Made by a program: the position numbers and the translations under genes
Part shown: one piece after another, positions 54,615 to 63,575 of the stretch
Layout: every line of letters starts with the position of its first letter
Numbering within the stretch: the stretch's first letter is position 1
The notes under the pieces: generated by a model
Seen by the model: the letters and a program-made list of their open reading frames with translations, nothing else
Database searches by the model: none
What the model was told of the DNA's origin: nothing
DNA from: an uncultured Flavobacteriaceae bacterium
GTDB lineage: Bacteria > Bacteroidota > Bacteroidia > Flavobacteriales > Flavobacteriaceae
Reading direction: 5' to 3'
Length of the DNA: 64,000 nucleotides
Assembly: GCA_947500585.1 (NCBI GenBank)
Contig: CANMSN010000006.1
Span: forward strand, 62,001 to 126,000

Positions 54615-57020
54615 TTAAATATTTGAGCTTTCTTCTTCTGATTCATCTTCTTCTGGAATAATATTTATAGAAGGTTTCCTTAGCACTTCCTTATTAGCAA
54701 TAATACGTTCTAAAGAAAGTAATAAAGAGGGTAGCAACAGTAAATTTGAAAGCATAGCGAATAATAATGTAGCAGAAACTAGTGCTCCTAACGCTACAGT
54801 GCCACCGAAGCTCGAAATAGTAAATACCGAAAACCCAAAGAATAAAACTATGGATGTATAAAACATACTTACACCAGTTTCGCGTAAAGCACCATATACA
54901 GATGTTTTAATTTTCCAGTGGTTGGCCTGTAATTCCTGACGGTATTTTGCCAAAAAGTGTATAGTATCATCTACCGAAATACCAAAAGCTATGCTAAATA
55001 CTAAAATGGTAGAAGGTTTTATTGGTACGCCTAAATAACCCATTAAACCCGCTGTTACCAATAGCGGTAAAAGATTTGGAATTAGCGATACAATTATCAT
55101 TCGTCCAGACCTAAACATATATGCCATAAATAAGGATATTAAAAGTATAGCAAGTGATAATGAAATTACAAGATTTTTAACCAGATACTTGGTTCCTTTT
55201 TGAAAAACCAAAGCTTTGCCCGTCATAATAACATTGTACCTGTCTTCTGGAAAAACCTTGTCAATTTTATCTTGAAGATTTTCTTGAATGCGCTCCATTT
55301 TATCTGTACCAACATCTTTCATAAACGTTGTAATACGGGCATATTGGCCAGTGCTATCTACAAAGTTTTTTAGTAAATCAATATTTGAAGACGAGTTTTT
55401 TGCATAAGATAATATAAAACTATTTTCTTGAGATGTAGGTAATTGATAGTATTTCGGGTTGCTATTATAATACGCTTGTTTAGAGTATTTAACCAAATCG
55501 ACAACAGAAATAGGTTTTGATAGTTCTGGCGTTTCAATAATTAAATCTTGTAATTCATTCATGCGTTTTAAGGTAGAGAGTTTCATAACGCCTTTTTCAC
55601 GTTTCGTGTCTACCATTATTTCTAAAGGCATAATACCGTTAAACTCTTCTTCAAAAAACCGAATATCTTTTACAAATTTAGATTCTTGGGGCATATCTTC
55701 AATTAAACTCCCAGAAATTTTAATTTGATAAATACCAATAATACTTGCAATAAGTAAAATTAGAGAAGTAATATATATGGCAATACGCTTTTGTCTTACC
55801 ATGCGCTCCATCCAATTTACAAAACCACCAATCCAGCGCTTATTTAAGTGCTCTAAATGACGATCTTTTGGGTAGGGCATAAAGCTATATATAATTGGAA
55901 TAATCAATAAACAGAGAATGAAAATGGCTAAAATACTTAGCGATGCCACAATACCAAATTCTTTTAAAAGTTTACTTTCGGTTAAAATAAATGTTGCAAA
56001 ACCAGAGGCTGTAGTAATGTTAGTCATTAATGTTGCATTACCAATTTTTGTAATAACACGTTGTAACGATTTTACTTTATTACCATGTAGTTTAACTTCA
56101 TGCTGGTATTTATTGATTAAGAAAATACAATTTGGTATGCCAATTACAATAATTAGAGGAGGAATAAGTGCCGTTAAAACACTTACTTCGTATTCCAAAA
56201 GGCCAATAATTCCTAAAGTCCATGCTACACCAATACAAACAACAATAAGTGAAATAAAAGTGGCTCGAAACGACCTAAAAAAGAAAAAGAAAATTAAGGA
56301 GGTTACCAATAATGCTGCAATAACAAATAAATTAATTTCGTCAACAATATTTTGAGAATTTAAGGTACGGATATATGGCATCCCTGAAACCCTAACATCT
56401 AAGTTGTTTTCTAATTCGAAGGCCTCAATTTTTGGTATTAAAACATCAACAACAAAATCTTTTCTTGCTGATGTATTTACAATGGCTTTATCCATGTAAA
56501 CAGCCGATCGTATAGTTTTTGTTTCTTTATTGAATAAGAAATTATCGTAAAACGGATATTTTTTGAAAAGCTCGTTTTGAAGTGTTTCTATTTGAGCTAT
56601 GGATTTAATGGAATCTTTAATAAAAGGTTCTAAGTTGAACTTTTCATTTGTAGTGTCTTTTATTAATTTTTGAAGGTCTTTTATAGAAATAACTGTTTCA
56701 ACAGCTTCGCTACTTTTAAAATCTTCAGAAAGTTTGTTCCAAGCATTTAATTTTTCAACAGTAAAAAGAGAGCTATCTTTTACGCCCAAAACAATAAGGT
56801 TTCCCTCCTCGCCAAAGGTTTTCAAAAAATTATTATAAGTAATATTTACTTCATGATCGTCGGGTAACATATTTGCCTCACTGTAGGCTAAGCGCATGTT
56901 TTCCCATTGCTGACTAAAGAAAATAGTAACAATTACAATACCAACAAGAATAATAATTTTATTACGTAAAATTAAACTTGCAATAATATCCCAAAAATCT
57001 TTTGTAAAAAATTTAAACAT
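54615..57020 (-). CDS. MMPL/patched-family RND exporter
   Basis: 801 residues. Twelve-helix RND protein in two halves; the second half carries FGISVDDTIHFLAKYRQEL, the conserved Asp pair of this group, and the first half has IVIGIPNCIFLINKYQHE. Such proteins move lipids or hopanoid-like molecules across the inner membrane; the cargo here is unknown. It follows a barrel protein of unknown function after 47 bases, and pyrH-frr further upstream, so it may be in a long reverse-strand transcript. Confidence 0.88.
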   Translation of the reverse strand: MFKFFTKDFWDIIASLILRNKIIILVGIVIVTIFFSQQWENMRLAYSEANMLPDDHEVNITYNNFLKTFGEEGNLIVLGVKDSSLFTVEKLNAWNKLSEDFKSSEAVETVISIKDLQKLIKDTTNEKFNLEPFIKDSIKSIAQIETLQNELFKKYPFYDNFLFNKETKTIRSAVYMDKAIVNTSARKDFVVDVLIPKIEAFELENNLDVRVSGMPYIRTLNSQNIVDEINLFVIAALLVTSLIFFFFFRSFRATFISLIVVCIGVAWTLGIIGLLEYEVSVLTALIPPLIIVIGIPNCIFLINKYQHEVKLHGNKVKSLQRVITKIGNATLMTNITTASGFATFILTESKLLKEFGIVASLSILAIFILCLLIIPIIYSFMPYPKDRHLEHLNKRWIGGFVNWMERMVRQKRIAIYITSLILLIASIIGIYQIKISGSLIEDMPQESKFVKDIRFFEEEFNGIMPLEIMVDTKREKGVMKLSTLKRMNELQDLIIETPELSKPISVVDLVKYSKQAYYNSNPKYYQLPTSQENSFILSYAKNSSSNIDLLKNFVDSTGQYARITTFMKDVGTDKMERIQENLQDKIDKVFPEDRYNVIMTGKALVFQKGTKYLVKNLVISLSLAILLISLFMAYMFRSGRMIIVSLIPNLLPLLVTAGLMGYLGVPIKPSTILVFSIAFGISVDDTIHFLAKYRQELQANHWKIKTSVYGALRETGVSMFYTSIVLFFGFSVFTISSFGGTVALGALVSATLLFAMLSNLLLLPSLLLSLERIIANKEVLRKPSINIIPEEDESEEESSNI

Positions 57021-57067
57021 GCATGGTGTAAAAGCTGCGCAAAGGTAGAAAAAAGGACTGTATTACC

Positions 57068-58339
57068 TTATAATGTAACGTTAAATGTAAACTTTAAAGC
57101 AATATTATCGGCAAATTCGGGTAAGTGATACGCCCCGTAGCGGTAAGTAAAACTTAATCCGAAACCAAAAAGCAATTTATTAATCTCAAAACCTGATTCT
57201 GTATAACCTTTTTTTAAGGAGTCAAAAGTAATATTTTCATGCCTTTCAGGTTGTTTCATGTCTCCAATAGCATATCTAGATATTAAAACAAGTTGAGGTT
57301 TAAAACGTTCAGTAATATTAAAAGGTTTTAAATAATGTTTTAGTTGAAGTGTTATAAATTTATCTGAAAAGAATTCATTAAAAAACATAGTTTCAAAACT
57401 ATTTAATCCAGCAACTGAAAAACGTTGCATTATAGTTTCTTTTGTAATATTATTTGGGTAGGCATGATATAAATGGGTTAATGGGATATCGCCCGATGCC
57501 ATACCAGAAACTAAAGTTATTTCAGAAAAATGGTTGTCTTCATTACCAATTCTATGAATGGTTCTAAAATCTACTTTCGAAAAATTAAAGTTTCCATTAA
57601 AAACATTTTGAAAACTTTTTGTGTACTGTAACGTGAATTTTGGAAAGCCTTCTTTAATTTCTCTAACATTGGTTTTAGACATCTCGAAATAATCAAAAGG
57701 ATTCCATTGGAACGCTATTTTGGCGGTACTTAAATCAAAGTTGTTAAAAACTTCGTTGTTTAATGCATACCCATAGGCGTAAGTTGGATCTATTTTGCTT
57801 ACTGCAAATTCGGTTTCAGTAGATAATTTATCATTAATCTCATGTTTAATTGCAATTGCTTTTGTAATATGTTTATGAAACAAATCGATATTTAATAAAC
57901 GGGGTTCAAAAAATTGAAAAAAACGTTTATCTGTTAAGAATTTAGTGCTTCCTGTTTCCTGTAAATCATCAGTATAAGAGAGATTTAGCCATGTATTGGT
58001 TTGTTCTGAAATTCTAAAACCACCACCAATACTATATTTAAAATGGTCATCTCTAAAGCCATAAACTAAATAACTGTTAATACTATATTTTTCAGAAAAA
58101 GCATCATTGGTAATACCTCCAATACCCGTTCTAATACCTTCGTATTGATTATATTTTATTAAATACCTTAAATCAAAATTGAAATATTTTGTTGGGATAT
58201 AACCATTTCCTAAATGCTGAACGAATTCTTTTCCTTTAATTGAGTCTTGTTCTTGTTTAGTTTCAATTTCAGGATTAGTTTGTCCGTATGATAATATGCA
58301 ACCAAGAATAGAGAAAAACAGAGAAAGATATTTCAGCAT
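57068..58339 (-). CDS. Outer-membrane beta-barrel protein (DUF5686-barrel-like)
   Basis: 423 residues. Signal peptide ends around residue 19 (SYGQ). The body has the barrel pattern of DUF5686-type proteins (W.PFDYFEMS, LVYGFRDDHFKYSIGGGFRI, and a C-terminal FTFNVTL), but no CarboxypepD_reg domain. It likely sits in the outer membrane and may work with the MMPL exporter encoded downstream. A frr terminator lies before it. Confidence 0.65.
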   Translation of the reverse strand: MLKYLSLFFSILGCILSYGQTNPEIETKQEQDSIKGKEFVQHLGNGYIPTKYFNFDLRYLIKYNQYEGIRTGIGGITNDAFSEKYSINSYLVYGFRDDHFKYSIGGGFRISEQTNTWLNLSYTDDLQETGSTKFLTDKRFFQFFEPRLLNIDLFHKHITKAIAIKHEINDKLSTETEFAVSKIDPTYAYGYALNNEVFNNFDLSTAKIAFQWNPFDYFEMSKTNVREIKEGFPKFTLQYTKSFQNVFNGNFNFSKVDFRTIHRIGNEDNHFSEITLVSGMASGDIPLTHLYHAYPNNITKETIMQRFSVAGLNSFETMFFNEFFSDKFITLQLKHYLKPFNITERFKPQLVLISRYAIGDMKQPERHENITFDSLKKGYTESGFEINKLLFGFGLSFTYRYGAYHLPEFADNIALKFTFNVTL

Positions 58340-58361
58340 TAGTTCAATTGGGTAGAATTAT

Positions 58362-58389
58362 AAAAAAAAGCGACTGAAACGTCGCTTTT
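58362..58389 (-). terminator. Rho-independent terminator after frr
   Basis: Stem AAAAGCGAC, loop TGAAAC, GTCGCTTTT; on the reverse strand it is followed by T8. It lies four bases after the frr stop. Confidence 0.8.
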
Positions 58390-58393
58390 AAAA

Positions 58394-58951
58394 TTATACG
58401 GTCATAATCTCTTTTTCTTTATTATCGAAAAGATCATCAACTTTTTTAACGTGAATATCGGTCATTTGTTGCACGTCTATTTCTGCATTTTTCTTTAAAT
58501 CTTCAGAAACATCGTCATTTTTTTTGATGTCGTTATTAGCATCTTTACGTGCTGCTCTAATGCTTACTTTGGCATCTTCAGCTTCAGCCTTGGCTTGTTT
58601 TGCTAAGTCACGTCTGCGTTCTTCTGTTAATGGAGGCACATTAATAATAATAGTATCTCCGTTATTCATTGGGTTAAAACCAAGATTAGCGTAGGCAATA
58701 CCACGTTCAATTTCTTGAAGCATGCTTTTTTCCCAAGGTTGTACTGTAATAGTTCTGCCGTCTGGGGTGTTTACATTTGCTACTTGACTTAACGGTGTTT
58801 GAGAGCCATAATAGTCTACCATTACGCTACCTAACATTGCAGGACTTGCTTTTCCGGCTCTTATATTTACAAATTGCTTTTCTAAATGCTTTATGGCATT
58901 TTCCATTGCTTCTTTTGTACTGTCTAATATAAATTGTATGTCTTCGTTCAT
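58394..58951 (-). CDS. frr: Ribosome recycling factor
   Basis: 185 residues, standard length. Splits terminated ribosomes with EF-G. Recognised by the N-terminal helix with RAGKASPAMLG, PLSQVANVNTPDGRTITVQPW and the C-terminal EERRRDLAKQAKAEAEDAKVSIRAARKDAN. It follows pyrH after 46 bases and is co-transcribed with it. Confidence 0.97.
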   Translation of the reverse strand: MNEDIQFILDSTKEAMENAIKHLEKQFVNIRAGKASPAMLGSVMVDYYGSQTPLSQVANVNTPDGRTITVQPWEKSMLQEIERGIAYANLGFNPMNNGDTIIINVPPLTEERRRDLAKQAKAEAEDAKVSIRAARKDANNDIKKNDDVSEDLKKNAEIDVQQMTDIHVKKVDDLFDNKEKEIMTV

Positions 58952-58997
58952 TGTTTAAACTTTTAGGTCAATTAATATTCAAAAATTACGCCAAATA

Positions 58998-59705
58998 TTA
59001 TACATTAACTTCTGTTCCTATCTTTTCTCCTGAAACAACTTTTAGTAAATTACCTTTTTTATTCATATCAAAAACGATAATTGGTAATTCGTTTTCTTGA
59101 CTTAATGTAAATGCTGTTGTGTCCATTACTTTTAATCCTTTGCTCAAAACTTCATCAAAAGATATAGTATTGAATTTTATAGCTTTAGCATCTTTTTCTG
59201 GATCTGTATTATAGATTCCATCAACACGTGTTCCTTTTAAAATAACATCCGCTTCAACCTCTATAGCACGCAAAACGGCAGCTGAATCGGTTGTAAAATA
59301 AGGATTTCCCGTACCGCCTCCAAAAATAACTACACGTCCTTTTTCTAAATGGCGCATAGCTCTTCTTCTAATAAATGGTTCTGCAACTTCATTTATTTTA
59401 ATAGCCGATTGTAATCTTGTTGGTATGCCGGCATCTTCCAAAGCACCTTGTAATGCTAAACCGTTTATAACTGTTGCTAGCATACCCATATGGTCACCTT
59501 GAACACGATCCATACCTTTACTGGCACCAGCCACACCTCTAAAGATATTGCCACCACCAATTACTATGGCTACCTCAACCCCTTTACTGGTAATTGTTTT
59601 TATATCCTGAGCATACTCTGCTAGTCGTTCTGGATCTATACCGTATTGGCGGTTTCCCATAAGTGCTTCGCCTGATAGTTTGAGAAGTATTCTTTTGTAT
59701 TTCAT
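58998..59705 (-). CDS. pyrH: UMP kinase
   Basis: 235 residues. Makes UDP from [20 protein letters not shown] is the family start; [11 protein letters not shown] and [24 protein letters not shown] follow, then the C-terminal [17 protein letters not shown]. In many bacteria pyrH sits with frr, as here. Cytoplasmic hexamer. Confidence 0.97.
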   Translation of the reverse strand: MKYKRILLKLSGEALMGNRQYGIDPERLAEYAQDIKTITSKGVEVAIVIGGGNIFRGVAGASKGMDRVQGDHMGMLATVINGLALQGALEDAGIPTRLQSAIKINEVAEPFIRRRAMRHLEKGRVVIFGGGTGNPYFTTDSAAVLRAIEVEADVILKGTRVDGIYNTDPEKDAKAIKFNTISFDEVLSKGLKVMDTTAFTLSQENELPIIVFDMNKKGNLLKVVSGEKIGTEVNV

Positions 59706-59752
59706 GTGATTATATGTATTGTTTTTTTATGGTCACATGCTGTTCGTAGTTA

Positions 59753-59826
59753 ATCATTTTCTTTAAATGATAAAATTTTGAACATGCTCGTTTCATATGT
59801 TTCTTTACTGAGGTTGTGCAAATATA
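59753..59826 (-). promoter_or_regulatory. pyrH promoter and leader hairpin
   Basis: Reverse strand TATATTTG (59826-59819) matches the -7 consensus; no TTG is at the expected place. The leader of about 105 bases holds a 7-bp hairpin (ATCATTT, five-base loop, AAATGAT; 59753-59771), itself between TGTTC and GAACA. The role is uncertain. Confidence 0.4.
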
Positions 59827-59871
59827 AACAATATCTTAATTTGCTTGGTTTGATTTTTTAAATGTGCTTAT

Positions 59872-59906
59872 AAAAAAACCACTACGCCTAAAAAGGGTAG
59901 TGGTTT
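59872..59906 (-). terminator. Rho-independent terminator after hemD
   Basis: AAACCACTAC (59876-59885) pairs with GTAGTGGTTT (59897-59906); on the reverse strand it is followed by T7. It separates hemD from pyrH. Confidence 0.8.
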
Positions 59907-59960
59907 GATTTTTTGTATGTCTTATTTTAAAATAGCGTTATTAATATTATAATTTAATCA

Positions 59961-60710
59961 TCATTTCCCCTTATTGACCATATCAATATATTTCTGTAAG
60001 GCCATCGTCATAGATGGTGTTTCAGGTGTTGGCGCAGAAATATCTACACGCAAACCTTTTTCCTCAACAGCTTTAATGGTGGTGTTTCCAAAAACGGCAA
60101 TTCTAGTTTCATTTTGTTTAAAATCTGGAAAGTTTTGAAATAAAGATTCTATTCCCGACGGACTAAAAAATACCAGAACATCATAATATACATTAGCTAA
60201 ATCTGATAGATCACTAACCACAGTTTTATAAAATGTAGCTTGCTTCCAATCTACACCTAAAGCATTCAGTGTATCTGGTACTTCGGGTTTTACTTTATCA
60301 GTAGTTGGTAATAAGAATTTTTCGTCTTTATATTTTTTAATCAAAGGCGATAATTCAGAAAACGTTCGTTTACCAACATAAATTTTACGTTTTCTGTAAA
60401 CTACATATTTTTGTAAATAATAAGCAACAGCTTCAGATTGACAAAAATATTTCATGGTATCTGGAACTTTAAAACGCATTTCATCAGCAACTCTAAAAAA
60501 GTGATCTACAGCATTTCTACTAGTAAGAATAATGGCCGTATAATTTTTTAAATCTACTTTTTGATGCCTAATATCTTTAGCGTCTACACCTTCAACATGA
60601 ATAAAAGGTCTAAAATCTATTTTAACCTTTTGTTTATCCTGTAAATCGAAGTAAGGTGAGTTTTCTATTTTAGGTTCTGGCTGAGATACTAAAATGGTTT
60701 TCACTTTCAT
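59961..60710 (-). CDS. hemD: Uroporphyrinogen-III synthase
   Basis: 249 residues starting at MKVKTILVSQPEP (60710); the longer frame to 60773 would overlap the DUF4271 gene and lacks homology-like sequence. Cyclises hydroxymethylbilane in haem synthesis. The weakly conserved family is recognised by ILTSRNAVDHFF, the mid-strand YFCQSEAVAYYLQ, LLPTTDKVKPEVPDTL, and VLVFFSPSGIESLFQNFP. It follows the DUF4271 gene after 22 bases. Confidence 0.85.
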   Translation of the reverse strand: MKVKTILVSQPEPKIENSPYFDLQDKQKVKIDFRPFIHVEGVDAKDIRHQKVDLKNYTAIILTSRNAVDHFFRVADEMRFKVPDTMKYFCQSEAVAYYLQKYVVYRKRKIYVGKRTFSELSPLIKKYKDEKFLLPTTDKVKPEVPDTLNALGVDWKQATFYKTVVSDLSDLANVYYDVLVFFSPSGIESLFQNFPDFKQNETRIAVFGNTTIKAVEEKGLRVDISAPTPETPSMTMALQKYIDMVNKGK

Positions 60711-60732
60711 AAGCTTCAAATATTTTTCTTTT

Positions 60733-61377
60733 TTATGAAATAAACACCTTGTACAAAATGATGTAGGGTGCAATTTCGAGAGCGCAAAGATACAAAATAA
60801 AATAAAACAAGTTGTTTTTTATTAAACTTTGATGCGTTTTGAATGAAGTAATTAGACCTATTAAATTAACTATTAATAGCAGGCCAATAAAAACATAAGC
60901 TAAATTTAATGCCCCTTGAAAACGGAAAAGCAAAATGGCGTTTATTGGTAAAAGCAAAAGCCCTAAATAATTTTTATAACTTATTTTTTGAAACAGATAT
61001 TCATCAATTAATTTATCAATTTCAAAAATGCTACCAACTAAACGCTCAATAAGAACTTTAATAAGAATGAAAACACTAATACCAGTAGTTAATTTAAAAA
61101 GTATATTGATGTCAATGCTTTTAATATCATAGCTATTTTGGTATAAAACATAACTAAATACACCTAAGCAAAGCATTAAATTGCCAAATAACAAAGCATC
61201 AAAGGTGTCGAAAAACTTTTGCTCACGTGAATATATTTTCAAATACTTGGAGTTTCCTAAAACATATAAAAAGTCTTCAAATCGTTTAGGCGATTTTAAT
61301 TTTGCCAAAGCAATAATAACTAGACAAGCTACTAATAGTATTGTAAATAATTCAGTTGAATATACATTGCGAATCAT
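60733..61377 (-). CDS. DUF4271-type membrane protein
   Basis: 214 residues with about six transmembrane helices and a basic loop (LAKLKSPKRFEDFLYVLGNSKYL). It resembles the DUF4271 group, which in Flavobacteriia is commonly adjacent to hemD. Function unknown. Probably co-transcribed with hemD; divergent from the glycosyltransferase gene. Confidence 0.75.
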   Translation of the reverse strand: MIRNVYSTELFTILLVACLVIIALAKLKSPKRFEDFLYVLGNSKYLKIYSREQKFFDTFDALLFGNLMLCLGVFSYVLYQNSYDIKSIDINILFKLTTGISVFILIKVLIERLVGSIFEIDKLIDEYLFQKISYKNYLGLLLLPINAILLFRFQGALNLAYVFIGLLLIVNLIGLITSFKTHQSLIKNNLFYFILYLCALEIAPYIILYKVFIS

Positions 61378-61499
61378 ATCATAAAATTATTATAAAATAT
61401 TAACAATAGCCCTATGATTATTAAGGAATATTTAGAAAAAATTATCTTTTAAATAATGTACATTTGCTAAAAATTATGTGTTTACAACAAAATTAGAGC

Positions 61500-62222
61500 A
61501 TGCACAATACGGTTGTTATTATACCTACATATAACGAAATTGATAATATAGAAGCAATTATCAAGACCGTTTTTTCAAAATCAGATGCTATTCATGTCTT
61601 AATTGTTGATGATAATTCTCCAGATTTAACCGCTTTAAAAGTAAAAGAACTTCAGAAAGATTTTTCTAATCGCCTGTTTTTGGAAGTACGTAAAGAAAAA
61701 TCTGGATTGGGTACTGCCTATATTCATGGTTTTAAATGGTGTTTAAACAAAAAGTATGATTATATTTTTGAAATGGATGCTGATTTCTCGCATAACCCAA
61801 ACGACTTAATAAAATTGTACAATGCTTGCCATGTTGATGGTGCAGATTTGTCCATTGGTTCTCGCTATGTTAAAGGTGTGAATGTTGTTAATTGGCCTAT
61901 GAGTCGTGTGCTCATGTCTTATTTAGCATCAAAATATGTGCGCGTAATTACAGGTATGAAAATACACGATACAACAGCCGGTTTTGTTTGCTATAAGCGT
62001 CATGTTTTAGAGACTATAGATTTAAATAAAATTAAATTTATAGGTTATGCATTTCAAATAGAAATGAAATTTAAAGCCTATATAAAGGACTTCAAAATTA
62101 CTGAAGTACCAGTAATATTTACAGATAGAACAAAAGGAGAGTCTAAATTAAGTTCTGGAATAATTTCTGAAGCAATTTTTGGAGTTATTTCAATGAAACT
62201 TAAAAGTCTTTTTAAAAAATAG
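61500..62222 (+). CDS. Polyprenol-phosphate mannose synthase-type glycosyltransferase (GT2)
   Basis: 240 residues. DPM1-like GT2 fold: VVIIPTYNEIDNIEAII, the nucleotide-binding LIVDDNSPD, and the metal motif EMDADFSHNP. It lacks the C-terminal membrane helices of fused bacterial forms. It would transfer a hexose from GDP or UDP to polyprenyl phosphate, giving a lipid-linked sugar donor. A TACATTTG element at 61459-61466 is a full -7 match. The dihydroorotase gene starts 6 bases after the stop, so they share a transcript. Confidence 0.88.
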   Translation: MHNTVVIIPTYNEIDNIEAIIKTVFSKSDAIHVLIVDDNSPDLTALKVKELQKDFSNRLFLEVRKEKSGLGTAYIHGFKWCLNKKYDYIFEMDADFSHNPNDLIKLYNACHVDGADLSIGSRYVKGVNVVNWPMSRVLMSYLASKYVRVITGMKIHDTTAGFVCYKRHVLETIDLNKIKFIGYAFQIEMKFKAYIKDFKITEVPVIFTDRTKGESKLSSGIISEAIFGVISMKLKSLFKK

Positions 62223-62228
62223 CTGATA

Positions 62229-63575
62229 ATGAAAGAGAAAACCATACTTATAAAAAATGCCAACATTGTAAATGAAGGCAAAATTTTTAAAGGCGATATA
62301 TTAATTGAGGGTGAATATATTAAAGAAATTAACGATTCAATAAGTGCTAAATCGTCAGATGTACATGTGGTTGATGCTGAAGGAAAATATATTTTACCTG
62401 GAGCTATTGATGATCAAGTGCATTTCAGAGAGCCTGGTTTAACGCATAAAGCAAATATTGCAACAGAATCGAAGGCTGCTATTGCGGGTGGTATTACGTC
62501 TTTTATTGAAATGCCAAATACCAACCCACAAACAACAACTGTAGAAAAACTAGAAGAAAAATTTGAAATTGCTGCGCAATCATCATCTGCGAATTATTCA
62601 TTTATGTTTGGTGGCACCAATGATAATTTAGAAGAAATTTTAAAAGTAGATTCTAAAACGGTTGCAGGATTAAAACTGTTTTTGGGTTCTTCAACAGGGA
62701 ATATGCTAGTTGATGATCCTAAGGTTTTAGAGAAAATTTTTAAAAGTACAGATATGGTTATTTCTGTACATTGTGAAGATGAGGCGACTATTAAAAAGAA
62801 TTTTCAAGAACATTTAGAAAAATTTGGCGACGATATTCCTATAAAGTATCATCCCATTATTAGAAGTGAAGAAGCGTGTTATTTATCATCTTCAAAAGCT
62901 ATCGAATTAGCAAAAAAAACGGGTGCTAGATTGCATGTTTTTCATCTATCTACAGGAAAAGAAACAAATCTATTTACAAATAAAATTCCTCTAAAGGACA
63001 AAAAAATTACAGCTGAGGTATGTATTCACCATCTATGGTTTAATGATGATGATTATGATAAAAAGGGTACACTAATAAAATGGAACCCTGCTGTAAAAAC
63101 TGAAAAAGATAGAGTGGAATTATGGGAAGCTTTGTTAGATGATAGAATAGACGTTATAGCCACAGACCATGCGCCGCATACTATAGAAGAGAAAAATAAC
63201 GTTTATACTAGTGCGCCTTCTGGTGGGCCTTTGGTACAACACGCATTACCAGCTATGTTAGAAATGCATCATAAAGGCAAGATTTCAATTGAAAAGATTG
63301 TTGAAAAAATGTGTCATAACCCTGCTATATTATTTCAAGTTGAGAAAAGAGGCTATATTAAGGAAGGCTATTTTGCAGATTTAGTTTTGGTAGATTTAAA
63401 TAACCCGTGGACGGTTAATAAAGAGAACATTCTGTATAAATGTGGATGGTCACCATTTGAAGGTTCTACTTTTAAATCGAGAATTACACACACTTTTTTA
63501 AATGGTAGCTTGGTGTATGAAAACGCTAAATTTACTAATGTGAAAGCTGCTAAAAGATTAACTTTTAATAGATGA
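62229..63575 (+). CDS. pyrC: Dihydroorotase (class I-like), first metal His replaced by Gln
   Basis: 448 residues. Closes the dihydroorotate ring in pyrimidine synthesis. The expected DxHxH motif reads DDQVHFREPG (61-70), with Gln63 (codon CAA) where the first His normally sits; other hallmarks remain: EMPNTNPQTTT, the metal His in VHCEDE, and TDHAPH near residue 316. From memory the same DDQVH form occurs in other Bacteroidota enzymes, so it is probably lineage-typical. It overlaps the next gene by four bases (ATGA). Confidence 0.9.
   Translation: MKEKTILIKNANIVNEGKIFKGDILIEGEYIKEINDSISAKSSDVHVVDAEGKYILPGAIDDQVHFREPGLTHKANIATESKAAIAGGITSFIEMPNTNPQTTTVEKLEEKFEIAAQSSSANYSFMFGGTNDNLEEILKVDSKTVAGLKLFLGSSTGNMLVDDPKVLEKIFKSTDMVISVHCEDEATIKKNFQEHLEKFGDDIPIKYHPIIRSEEACYLSSSKAIELAKKTGARLHVFHLSTGKETNLFTNKIPLKDKKITAEVCIHHLWFNDDDYDKKGTLIKWNPAVKTEKDRVELWEALLDDRIDVIATDHAPHTIEEKNNVYTSAPSGGPLVQHALPAMLEMHHKGKISIEKIVEKMCHNPAILFQVEKRGYIKEGYFADLVLVDLNNPWTVNKENILYKCGWSPFEGSTFKSRITHTFLNGSLVYENAKFTNVKAAKRLTFNR

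Noticed and set aside
55918-56355. A 145-codon forward frame across the MMPL exporter gene
   Set aside because: It opposes a well-defined gene, its product shows no family features, and it has no promoter.
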